From the NCBI GenBank assembly GCA_964035545.1, contig OZ037765.1, positions 20,275,995 to 20,339,994 of the forward strand: a DNA stretch of 64,000 nt, in the 5' to 3' direction. The stretch comes from Bugula neritina (taxonomy: Eukaryota > Bryozoa > Gymnolaemata > Cheilostomatida > Bugulidae). Numbering within the stretch: the stretch's first letter is position 1; the number at the start of each line of letters is the position of its first letter. The translations under genes and the position numbers were made by a program. Shown here piece after piece: positions 1 to 8,531 of this stretch. Below the pieces are notes generated by a model, which worked only from the letters and a program-made list of their open reading frames with translations, had not been told where the DNA came from and did no database searches.

Positions 1-164
1 TTATAACTCAAGGTCAACTTACTTGACTCATTTCTTGACTCCAATGGTTTCAACACAACTTCAAGAGATCACAGGATACTCGCAAACCTGAAACAAAACT
101 TGGTGTCCATTACCGTCATATAAAATAGCAGCAGCAGCAGCTCACCAGCTATATCTTTAGACTA

Positions 165-227
165 GTGCATGTCAGAAACGAGGAATTTATCCACAAAGGT
201 GTTCAGAGAAGTAATCATCATGTGCAC
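165..227 (-). ncRNA. C/D snoRNA, family 1 copy A
   Basis: Minus-strand C/D snoRNA: terminal stem GTGCA/TGCAC, box C ATGATGA (221-215), an internal CTGA as D', and box D CTGA (175-172). The guide before box D reads AATTCCTCGTTT, complementary to the conserved SSU rRNA segment AACGAGGAATT. Box D lies about 80 nt before the acceptor at 88/89. It is the most diverged member of the family between the boxes, but the guide is unchanged. Confidence 0.82.
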
Positions 228-383
228 AATAATATGAATAGTGAGTAAAGCAGCAATCAGTTACCTTAATTTGCATCAATTATCATCTTGAGGGATCAGA
301 TTCATGGCTAACCTGAAAATAAAGGACACTTGGTTATTAGCCACATAACATTGCACATGTCGGCTACCTAGAGTGCAGTTATT

Positions 384-452
384 TCGCTTCAGTATACCAA
401 ACATCAACACTGTGTGTCTGACAGGGATAACAAAATTCATCATAGTAGCAGA
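384..452 (-). ncRNA. C/D snoRNA, family 2 copy 1
   Basis: Minus strand: box C ATGATGA (443-437), box D CTGA (392-389), and a short GCT/AGC closing stem. The internal segment GTTATCCCTGT is complementary to the conserved LSU rRNA segment ACAGGGATAAC near the peptidyl-transferase centre, which suggests a D'-type guide. The stretch before box D differs from the other two copies (TGTTTGG against TACTTGG), so the D' guide is the better conserved element. It sits in the intron before the exon at 312-265, about 75 nt from its acceptor. Confidence 0.75.
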
Positions 453-700
453 TGGAAAACAACTAAAAATAGGTAAATTGATTGCAACAGCAGTAAAAGG
501 TTTGCAGCATCAACTTTACATAAATGAGGTAAACTATACTACAAAAACGAACTAAAGTATTTGCAATTTACCTGGTGATCAATAAGTGACTCCCTTCCCA
601 AATCATCAACATAGAAGTGTGGTCTAAAATAAAGAAATGAGCTGATAAGTTTTTATGTAACTGAATGAAAAGTTGGATCACTGGAGCAAGACTTTACTTC

Positions 701-766
701 GGTGCTATCAGAAACGAGGAATTGTATCCACATGGATCTTCAGGGGAATTAATCATCATTCGCACC
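701..766 (-). ncRNA. C/D snoRNA, family 1 copy B
   Basis: Minus strand: closing stem GGTGC/GCACC, box C ATGATGA (759-753), an internal CTGA (D'), and box D CTGA (711-708). The guide AATTCCTCGTTT precedes box D. By the box D+5 rule it would direct 2'-O-methylation of the G of ACGAGG in SSU rRNA, a site I associate from memory with yeast snR57 (Gm1572). About 80 nt separate box D from the acceptor of the 623-572 exon. Confidence 0.88.
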
Positions 767-977
767 ATAAATAAAAGGTTTGCAGCATCAACTTTACATA
801 AAGTGAGGTAAACTATGCTACAAAAACAAAATAAATTATTTGCAATTTACCTGGTGACCAATAAGCCACTTCCTTCCCACCCAAATCGTCAACATAGAGC
901 TGTGGTCTAAAATAAAGAAATGAGCTGATTAATGTAACTGAATGAAAAGTTGGATCACTGGAGCAAGACTTCACTGC

Positions 978-1043
978 GGTGCAATCAGAAACGAGGAATT
1001 GTATCCACATGGATCTTCAGGGGAATTAATCATCATTCGCACC
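978..1043 (-). ncRNA. C/D snoRNA, family 1 copy C
   Basis: Same architecture as copy B: GGTGC/GCACC closing stem, box C ATGATGA, internal CTGA, box D CTGA, and guide AATTCCTCGTTT. It differs from copy B by one base between closing stem and box D. It lies in the intron before the exon at 906-851. Near-identity with copies B and E points to recent tandem duplication or gene conversion. Confidence 0.88.
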
Positions 1044-1249
1044 ATAAATTAAAGGTTTTCAGCATCAACTTTACATAAAGTGAGGTAAACTATGCTACAA
1101 AACGAACTAAAGTATTTGCAATTTACCTGGTGATCAATAAGTGACTCCCTTCCCAAATCATCAACATAGAAGTGTGGTCTAAAATAAAGAAATGAGCTGA
1201 TTAATGTAACTGAATGAAAAGTTGGATCACTAGTGCAAGACTTCACTTC

Positions 1250-1315
1250 GGTGCAATCAGAAACGAGGAATTGTATCTACATGGATTTTCAGGGGAATTA
1301 ATCATCATTCGCACC
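1250..1315 (-). ncRNA. C/D snoRNA, family 1 copy D
   Basis: Same boxes, stem and guide as copies B, C and E. Two substitutions in the middle region (the tatctac and gatttt positions on the plus strand) leave boxes C and D and the rRNA-complementary guide untouched, as expected if the guide is under selection. Intronic, about 75 nt before the acceptor of the exon at 1178-1127. Confidence 0.88.
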
Positions 1316-1477
1316 ATAAATTAACATTATAACAGGCTTTTGAAAATTTACCTATTGGGAACTGCCTTCTTTAGCTTCTGAATACCACACACCATTGATG
1401 ACCTGAAAAATTGAGAGAAGACAGTGAGTGCACCAGCAAGCAAATCAACGGAAATTACTATTTAGTTTTGTGAGGTT

Positions 1478-1545
1478 CATTTCAGTATACCAAGTATCAA
1501 CACTGTGTCACTGACAGGGATAACAATATTCATCACGATAGCATA
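1478..1545 (-). ncRNA. C/D snoRNA, family 2 copy 2
   Basis: Minus strand: box C GTGATGA (1536-1530), box D CTGA (1485-1482), internal guide GTTATCCCTGT complementary to LSU rRNA ACAGGGATAAC. Located in the intron before the exon at 1402-1352, box D about 80 nt from the acceptor. It is paralogous to the copies at 384-452 and 2012-2080. Confidence 0.75.
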
Positions 1546-1788
1546 TGGCAAACAACTAAAAGTAGGTAAATTGATTGCAACAGCAGTAAAAGGTTTGCAG
1601 CACCAACTTTACATAAAGTGAGGTAAACTATGCTACAAAAACTAACTGAAGTATTTGCAATTTACCTGGTGATCAATAAGTGACTCCCTTCCCAAATCAT
1701 CAACATAGAAGTGTGGTCTAAAATAAAGAAATGAGCTGATAAATGTAACTGAATGAAAATTTGGATCACTAGAGTAAGACTTCACTTC

Positions 1789-1854
1789 GGTGCTATCAGA
1801 AACGAGGAATTGTATCCACATGGATCTTCAGGGGAATTAATCATCATTCGCACC
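1789..1854 (-). ncRNA. C/D snoRNA, family 1 copy E
   Basis: Identical in organisation to copy B, including the T after the 3' arm of the closing stem. GGTGC/GCACC stem, box C ATGATGA, box D CTGA, guide AATTCCTCGTTT to SSU rRNA. Intronic, before the exon at 1717-1666. Confidence 0.88.
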
Positions 1855-2011
1855 ATAAATTAATATTACAACAGGCTTTTGAAAATTTACCTATTGGGAA
1901 CTGCCTTCTTTAGCTTCTGAATACCACACCATTGGTGATCTGAAAAATTGAGAGAAGACAGTGAGTGCACCAGCAATCAATCAACGGAAATTACCATTTA
2001 GTTTTGTGAGG

Positions 2012-2080
2012 TTCATTTCAGTATACCAAGTATCAACACTGTGTGACTGACAGGGATAACAATATTCATCATTGTAATGG
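2012..2080 (-). ncRNA. C/D snoRNA, family 2 copy 3
   Basis: Minus strand: box C ATGATGA (2072-2066), box D CTGA (2021-2018), CATT/AATG closing pairs, internal guide GTTATCCCTGT complementary to LSU rRNA ACAGGGATAAC. It sits about 80 nt before the acceptor of the exon at 1939-1891. Confidence 0.77.
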
Positions 2081-2385
2081 CAATTCATTCATTCTGTGTA
2101 AGCTGAATCAATTAGTAACAACTCACCATACCATCAGCAGCTACACCCAAGTATCTACAAGAACAAAAGAAGTTGGTCTACAGTGTTTGACTTGCAGACA
2201 TCATCCTTGAATTTGTACATATTTCATCACCATTACAACTCATGGATCACAAAAAATGACAATTTGCACAGGACACTACAAGAAATAGATAATAGGCAAC
2301 AACACTTGAATTGCTATTTGACAAATTAAAAATCTAGTTAAAATAAAATACTTACTATAAAAGTGAAAATCTAGTAAACGTAAAG

Positions 2386-2436
2386 CAGAAAGAACTTGCA
2401 GAAATTTTGATAACCAAAATAGAGTTGGTTTATAGG
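2386..2436 (-). promoter_or_regulatory. TCT/TOP-type initiator and TATA-like element of the snoRNA host gene
   Basis: On the minus strand GTTCTTTCTG starts at about 2394, with a TATAAA about 40 nt upstream (2434-2429). The same GTTCTTTCTG, also about 40 nt below an A/T element, is at the inferred RPLP0 start. Animal snoRNA host genes and ribosomal protein genes commonly share such TOP initiators. A good donor (TATA|GTAAGT) at 2356/2355 would end a first exon of about 37 nt. The start site is inferred. Confidence 0.5.
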
Positions 2437-2472
2437 ATAAGGGCAAACATGAGTTAGAGCTGATCAACTGCA

Positions 2473-2478
2473 TTTATT
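2473..2478 (-). terminator. RPLP0 polyadenylation signal
   Basis: AATAAA on the minus strand, 60 nt beyond the RPLP0 stop codon. Only about 80 bp separate it from the inferred start of the snoRNA host gene on the same strand. Confidence 0.75.
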
Positions 2479-2537
2479 ATTACAAAATGATGTTACAAAC
2501 AATCAACAGTTGTCAATATTGATAACACAGACGAGGA

Positions 2538-3915
2538 CTAGTCAAACAATCCGAATCCCATATCATCATCTTCTGACTCAGACTCGACGGCTGCAGCGGC
2601 AGCAGCTGGGGCCTCCGAGGCAGCAGCAGCTACAGGAGCAGCCACAGCAGCTGCAAACTTGCTGGGGTCAGCCAAGTACTCCTTCAAGGTCTTGGCTTCT
2701 TCAAACTCAATATCTGTCACTGCAGCAACAGCCAGCAGTTTCTTGAAGCCGTTGACGATTGAGTGAGGAACAGAAGCGACAGTTGGGTAGTTGATAGCGA
2801 GAGAGAGGCTAGCAACACGGGCCACACCCTGAAGCATAAATTCACAGAATCACAATACTTGTGAAATTAATAGTGGGGTGCAGGTTCATCATCCAATTTT
2901 TAATAGCCTATAATCCATATGGCCACAAGATATCCATGTTATCACACTTTACAATCAGTTACGCAGAAGATTTCCAATATAATTATTAAAAGAGAAGTGA
3001 ACCATCAAGAACATACTTGAATACTGGACACATTAAAGGGTACATATATGTGCAATCAGCAAACCTTCATGAAAGTTTCTCTGATCTGATCATCAGTAAT
3101 GTCCAGAATTTCAGGATCCAGAACGCTGCCATCATCGTAGATCTTCTCAATGACCAGACCATAGGTGAAGGGCGAGATACTCAACATGTTCAACAGTGTG
3201 GCTTCTGAGGCACCGACCTTTTCTCCAGCTTTGATAAGCTCAACATCTCGCTAAACATGCATAAAATAAAACCTCGATAAACATACATAAAATAATCGGT
3301 TATTACATAAAATTTGAAGTATGGAATTTTGAACTAGACAGAAAAAAGTATAAACTTCATCTCACCAAGATTTCAATGTTTCCTCTTGAAATTTTGGTTG
3401 GAATTTGCAGAGCCTGGAAGAAAGATGTTTTCTCAGGACCAAGGGGCGTGACTTGAGCAGGCACAGTGCAAGATACTGGGGCAATAGCACCAGCACGAGC
3501 AGCAGCTGGAACTTTGTTAGCCAGGATTTTGTCTCTTGTTTCTGCCAACTCCTTATCAGTGAAGACAAAACCAACATTCTGTTTTATCAGAGGTAGAAGC
3601 TTCTCCAAGTTGGGATTGGTGTCGAGGTGGCCACGGATAGCTTTCCTCATCATGGTGTTCTTTCCCAAAAGTAGTGTTGCTTCACCTGCCAGCAGCAAAA
3701 ATCATTTGTGATATTTTATAATGGTAAATTAATCAATAATGTAATATGAATTGAATTTTTAAAATAATACCTCTCAAGTCAGCTCTGATGTTCTGCATCT
3801 GCTTGGAACCAACATTGTCAACGTTGACAATAAACAATTTAGAGTACTCATCAAGCAATGAGGTGAGTTTAAGGAAGTAGTTGGACTTCCACGTTGCCTT
3901 GTCTTCCTTGACCAT
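2538..3915 (-). CDS. RPLP0: 60S acidic ribosomal protein P0 (uL10)
   Basis: Stalk-base protein of the large ribosomal subunit; binds LSU rRNA and carries P1/P2 dimers that recruit translational GTPases. Four coding exons: 3915-3771, 3685-3366, 3250-3065 and 2828-2538, phases closing to 313 aa, the usual P0 length. Family landmarks: N-terminal [61 protein letters not shown] (conserved core), [32 protein letters not shown], an Ala-rich hinge, an acidic run, and the invariant C-terminus [10 protein letters not shown] shared by P-proteins. The ATG at 3915 lies immediately after an AG acceptor, so the 5'UTR is on a separate upstream exon. No snoRNA was recognised in its introns. Identification is secure. 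Confidence 0.97.
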
Positions 3916-4424
3916 CTTGAATGTGAATCAGGGATCGTTGCACCAACGGTTTAAAGACAAGCTATCAACAGCAAAAACAAACTTTGCAAATGAATAACAT
4001 GGTTATTTTAGCACACGATATTCATATTTATTTACTTTTAGTTGTAGTTTTTTACAATTTAATTAAAAATTTAGAAATTCATAGATATCTTGAGAAATTA
4101 ACTTTTTTTATACACGATGACGATTTGAATTGCCGCCCACATTTTTAACTCAAGGTGAATACTGAGTGATTACCTGATGGTGATAATGATTACCATAACA
4201 TTAACTCAATAACTGTAACACGAACAGGCCAAGTGACTAACTTCAACATAATCGAAATATTAATGTATTAAGCATTTAAACGACTGAAACAGCATAATAG
4301 GAGTAGACTGAAGCCAAGACTTGAGACTGGAAATACCTAATTACCGCATTTTATGTTGCAATATAAAAAGCCAGCAGAAATTATGCCAAATGTGCAGGAA
4401 CAAAAAAACTAACGTGTTGCTTAC

Positions 4425-4490
4425 CTAAAATGGCTGATCAGAAAGAACGTCCACGTGACTAAGAAACCTCTTTTGCGCCTTTTATGTGTG
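4425..4490 (-). promoter_or_regulatory. RPLP0: RPLP0 5'UTR exon, TOP initiator and TATA-like box
   Basis: On the minus strand a GTAAGC donor at 4424 follows a short leader that would begin at GTTCTTTCTG (C+1 near 4445), a TCT/TOP start typical of ribosomal protein genes. CACGTG lies just upstream (4457-4452) and a CATAAAAGG TATA-like element about 40 nt upstream. The exact start is inferred, not observed. Confidence 0.6.
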
Positions 4491-4729
4491 AAAGCAGGGC
4501 AATAATCAGTGGAGTTGTCTTTCACAAATTTACCCGAGGCGCAGGCAAAAATTAATTGTAGCGTCTAGCCGCAACTCCAGATCGTAAAAATATGTTCATT
4601 AGCAAAAACTGCACCAAAATGTGAAAGATGGTGAGTTTCATAGCCTCACGTAAATTTGTTAGCCGGGTTGCCTGCGCTAGAACAACGCTATGATTTTAGT
4701 ATAACTAACTGTATAACATTAACAGCTAC

Positions 4730-5800
4730 ATCCTAATAACTTTTATTATTATTAATAATGATGATGATAATTATAATATTGATGACTAAATTTAATATTT
4801 CAATTTATAATTACTGATACTATTGCATTTACTAATAGTTATAATAATAATAATGATAACATTAAATTTGATAATTTATTGGTATTGCTATCATTAATCA
4901 TAGAGTATTACTATTAGTATTAGTATTAGTATTAGTATTAGTATCACAGTATTACTATTACTATTAGTATTACTATTACTATTAGTATTAGTATTACTAT
5001 TACTATTAGATTTAGTATTACTATTAGTATTACTATTAGTATTAGTATTAGATTTAGTTTAACTGTAAGGCTAAGTATAACTATAAGTATAAGACTGTAA
5101 CTGCAAGTGTAAGTGTAAGTATTAGTGAGTAATACTAAAACTAATAGTAATAGTAATAGTATTACTTATTAGTCATTACTTATAGTTATAGTTATTACTA
5201 TTACTTATACTATTAGTATTACTATTAACTATTAAGTATTACTATTAGTATTAGTGTTACTTAAAATTAGTAATAACTAGTAACTAATAAGTAATGACTA
5301 ACAACTACAAGTAATACTAATTGTAAACTTTAAAGGCTTAGTAGTTTTAGTACTAATAGTAATACTAATAACTAATAAGTAATAGTAATAATGATAATTG
5401 ATACTAATACTAATAGTAATAGAAATATTAGTATAACTATAAGTATTACTGTTACTGTTAGTAATAGTATTAGTAGTACTATTAGACTTGGTATTAGTAT
5501 TAATAATAATATGGCTTACAGTTAGTGTTACACTTGCTAATACTATGAAGTATGAGTATGAGCATAACTATAACTATAAGTAGTTTGAGTATAACTGTAA
5601 CTTATCAACAATAATTATGTTTATAGTATAACTATAAGTATAACTATAAGTATAGTATTAACTTTAAGTATAATCTATAAGTATAAGCGTAAGTATTACT
5701 ATTGGTAGAGAAGTGTAAGTATATAGTCATAATAATAGTAATAGTAATACTTATGCTGAAGTAGTTCTAAGACTAATAGTAATACTAATAGTGTTACTGG
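4730..5800. repeat. Degenerate simple-sequence tract built on ATTAGT/ACTATT/AAGTAT
   Basis: About 1.07 kb of imperfect tri- and hexanucleotide repeats made almost only of TTAGTA, TTACTA, ACTATA and their complements. Both strand senses are mixed (AGTATT next to ACTATT), so parts are locally self-complementary. No coding potential. Shorter tracts of like composition occur at about 13,830-14,070 and 33,690-33,830. Confidence 0.8.
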
Positions 5801-6123
5801 TAACTCTACTCTTAATCATACTCATATTCATAATGATACTCATAATGGTACTGCCTGCGGCTGCAGTGTTACTGATTAATATAATTTTTGATAACAATTG
5901 TAATTTTACATTTGATCATGAACAGATCTCTTCCAAGCAGCTTAATGATTATCATAATGATGATGCATTGAAGTAATAATGAAAATGATTTATAAAATGA
6001 ATTTTTGATTTGTAAATCTAGGAAGTTGTGGTTTCATCCCAGATAGACGCTTCTCAGTTAAACGCTACCCACCTAGACACTTTCCACATGAACGCTTCCC
6101 AGTTAGAAGCTCTTTTTATTTTG

Positions 6124-6126
<3 letters not shown>

Positions 6127-6215
<89 letters not shown>

Positions 6216-6262
6216 TATATACATATATATATACATATGCATACACATATATACATATATAT
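6127..6262. repeat. (TA)n microsatellite, left
   Basis: Nearly pure TA dinucleotide run passing into TATATACA variants; abuts the Penelope-like relic. Confidence 0.95.
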
Positions 6263-6314
6263 TTGGTACTGATACAATTTTGGATATAAAAATAAACTTA
6301 TATATTCATTTTAT

Positions 6315-6361
6315 CGACTACATTATTGTTTCACGTAGTGCAAGCTACGATCATCAGGTCG
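6315..6361 (-). ncRNA. Type I hammerhead ribozyme motif (minus-strand copy)
   Basis: Read on the minus strand: CGAC (stem I) - CTGATGA core - CGTAG/CTACG stem II with a 6-nt loop - GAA - short A-C-A/T-G-T stem III - A at the cleavage position - GTCG closing stem I. A T-T mismatch sits at the base of stem II. Hammerhead motifs are known in the terminal repeats of Penelope-like elements, and this one lies at the element's 3' side. Activity is untested. Confidence 0.65.
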
Positions 6362-6419
6362 TTGTGTGTACGGTTGAGTGATTTTGTTTTGAAATTAGCA
6401 TTGTTTATGTATCGCTACG

Positions 6420-6845
6420 CTGGAATGTCTTAACTAGCGTCTGTTAAATGCGCAAGTAAAAATCTACGCTTATGTCTGCACGTGGTGGAGAGCTCTTTTC
6501 ATTTGTTGGGGGAGGATAATTCTGTTTGTTTTAAAATTATATATTTCTCATAGCTGCATAAGTTACATCTGTTGGTTAGGTTTGAGTATGATTTGCAAAT
6601 TTCTAAATTATTCCATTTTAAGCTGAATTTCGTGTTGTTGTCTTTTAAATTCCAGATGTGTCTGCTGAGTTGTGTGCTGTTGGCTTTATCTGCATGTAGG
6701 AAAGAGGCTTTATGGTTATTGAATCTAGTTTTGAAGGTAGTCGAACAGAGTCCTATGTATGAATGGCCAGAATTATTGTCATGTCTTGTCACAGTTGCTT
6801 GGTATATTACGTCTTTGTATAAGCATTTACCATTTAATATTTTTC
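6420..6845 (-). pseudogene. GIY-YIG endonuclease region of a Penelope-like element (broken)
   Basis: A minus-strand frame (longest piece 6792-6499) shows NGKCLYKDVIYQATVT upstream, then SYIGLCSTTFKTRFNNHK, LSRHIWNLK and RCNLCSYEK, the order seen in Penelope-type GIY-YIG domains (YIG, R-x3-H/K, zinc-like Cys pair). A TGA interrupts just upstream of NGKC and another just after SSPNK, after which family-like sequence (ELSTTCRHKRRFLL) continues in the same frame. The Arg and His of the nuclease core remain, but the element cannot be autonomous. Confidence 0.75.
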
Positions 6846-6971
6846 ATATAATATTTTTAATATTATTGATGGCTCGAATCAACACAAACTTAAAACCGCA
6901 CACATCCTACTACCGCTACTAAACTAAATGACACACAATGTAACTGCAAACAACCTTCTCACTGTCCACAA

Positions 6972-7018
6972 CGACCTGATGATCGTAGCTTGCACTACGT
7001 GAAACAATATTGTAGTCG
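6972..7018 (+). ncRNA. Type I hammerhead ribozyme motif (plus-strand copy)
   Basis: The inverse copy of the motif at 6315-6361: stem I CGAC 6972-6975 with GTCG 7015-7018, core CTGATGA 6976-6982, stem II 6984-6988 with 6995-6999, GAAA 7001-7004, stem III closing at 7013, and A7014 as the predicted cleavage residue. The stem III loop differs slightly from the partner, yet pairing is kept. Confidence 0.65.
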
Positions 7019-7131
7019 ATACAATGAAGATATAAGTTTATTTTTATATCCAAAGTTGTATCAGTACCAAATATAAATACTCTATTTTTCGAAATATTGA
7101 GTTCTTTTGATTCATTTTTTAATTATAGAAA

Positions 7132-7407
<276 letters not shown>

Positions 7408-7844
7408 CTATACCTATATATACATGATATAGATGTGGTATTGGTTGCTAAACATGAAACAATAGTTAATATGAATTATCCGGAATGATATTCCAGTTTT
7501 CGCGTATTTGTGTGGAAAAATAAAAACAGTAACACATCAATAATAGACATTATCTTCAATGAATACTTATTGATGAAATATTTTTTCAAACAACAAAACA
7601 TATCGAAAATGCAAAATTAATAAGTTAATGCAGATCATAGGAATTCATTTAAAAATTAAAGAAAATCCAATAATGCAAAAATATACATATTTCAATAACA
7701 TTCAAATAAGCTGCATATAAAATACATATATTGTTCCAAAATCAATAAATAAATAACTGGGAAGCGTCGATGTGAGAAGGGTCCAAGTGGGAAATTTAGC
7801 CTAGCATCTAATTGGGAAGCGTCTATCTGGGATGACACCGAAGT

Positions 7845-8530
7845 ATCATTTTCATTTTTCAGATGAGGAATGAAGTCAAAATAAGAGCAAACATGAAGGT
7901 TGCAACAATGATTTAAAGTTTATACCAATTCCATACATTCATTTCAATATTATTTTATCAAAAATGGAATGTATTTGAAATAAAAATCTCATGGCTGCAG
8001 TAGCAAAGAATTTAAAAACTTCAATTATCTATATAAACTTTCTTTGGAGTTGCAGATCTTAAATTTAACAAAGTATATATTTTTTTGCTACATATTTACC
8101 TTTAATTTAGGCCTAAGGCCTTTTCAGCTTTTTGTCTCAGTCATTATTACAAACCCAATAGATTCAAATCATACCCTCAAACTGTTATTAACTTTAAGCC
8201 ATAAAGTTTCAACATTTTTCTTTCTATCAATTTAATTCATCACCTTTTGACTAAACCCCATCCAGTAAATGTAATGCAAGCCTTCAGATTTGATTGAACA
8301 ATCTATGATATTGTTTGTTGTAATCTTTACATAGGGAAAAATGCTAATCAATTGCATATATCAAATGTAAACTTGCACACACATTTCAAGATTTCCCTAT
8401 CCGGCTTTTAAATTACTAGTGTAGGGTGTCAATATATTTTAATATACATTGAATAAGCAAATGTAAAGTTTGTGCTACATGCATTACATATTAAGTATGT
8501 TGATGTAGATTGTGGTTTCCTCCATTACAG
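7845..8530. other. Gene-free A+T-rich stretch upstream of NDUFA11
   Basis: No coding frame, repeat family or RNA gene recognised. It should contain the NDUFA11 promoter and a 5'UTR exon, because the ATG exon is preceded directly by a splice acceptor (attacag), but neither could be placed. Confidence 0.4.
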
Positions 8531-8531
8531 C

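Larger units (their letters stand above)
1..2392 (-). ncRNA. C/D-box snoRNA host gene (partial, continues past the left edge)
   Basis: Non-coding host of intronic snoRNAs, read from sequence structure. Exons 5' to 3' on the minus strand are about 2392-2356, 2154-2127, 1939-1891, 1717-1666, 1402-1352, 1178-1127, 906-851, 623-572, 312-265 and 87-23. Each has a clear AG acceptor (often tttattttag or ttttcag) and a GT donor (gtaaat, gtgagt, gtaact, gtaagt). Eight successive introns, from the one at 2126-1940 to the one at 264-88, each carry one C/D snoRNA whose box D lies about 70-85 nt before the acceptor, the usual placement for intron-processed C/D snoRNAs. Exons are 28-65 nt, hold stop codons, and their open frames do not join in phase (one exon copy has a 4 bp length change, another a 2 bp change), so the spliced RNA is probably not translated. 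The array grew by tandem duplication of exon+snoRNA units (periods about 280, 540 and 1090 bp). I see no clear snoRNA in the first intron (2355-2155). A decayed protein gene is the alternative. Confidence 0.8.
6243..7085 (-). mobile_element. Penelope-like retroelement relic with inverted terminal segments
   Basis: Segments 6260-6361 and 6972-7073 are inverse complements (the atttggtactgatac side outwards, the ctgatgatcgtag side inwards), like the inverted pseudo-LTRs of Penelope-like elements. The interior carries, on the minus strand, the C-terminal end of a Penelope-type protein with its GIY-YIG region, broken by stops. Reverse transcriptase is absent, so the copy is 5'-truncated and dead. 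(TA)n tracts flank both sides, matching the known preference of GIY-YIG-bearing Penelope elements for such targets. Confidence 0.75.

Noticed and set aside
813-1246. Minus-strand frames containing YVDDLG in repeated copies, suggesting a modular secreted protein
   Set aside because: Exon phases do not join into a continuous frame, one copy has a 4 bp length change, and the intron content (C/D snoRNAs) explains the repeats better.
2165-2300. A ninth C/D snoRNA in the first intron of the host gene (GTGATGA near 2222-2228)
   Set aside because: No CTGA box D at a suitable distance, and it would sit too close to the acceptor.
2510-2746. Gln-rich plus-strand frame
   Set aside because: Antisense shadow of the Ala-rich hinge of RPLP0.
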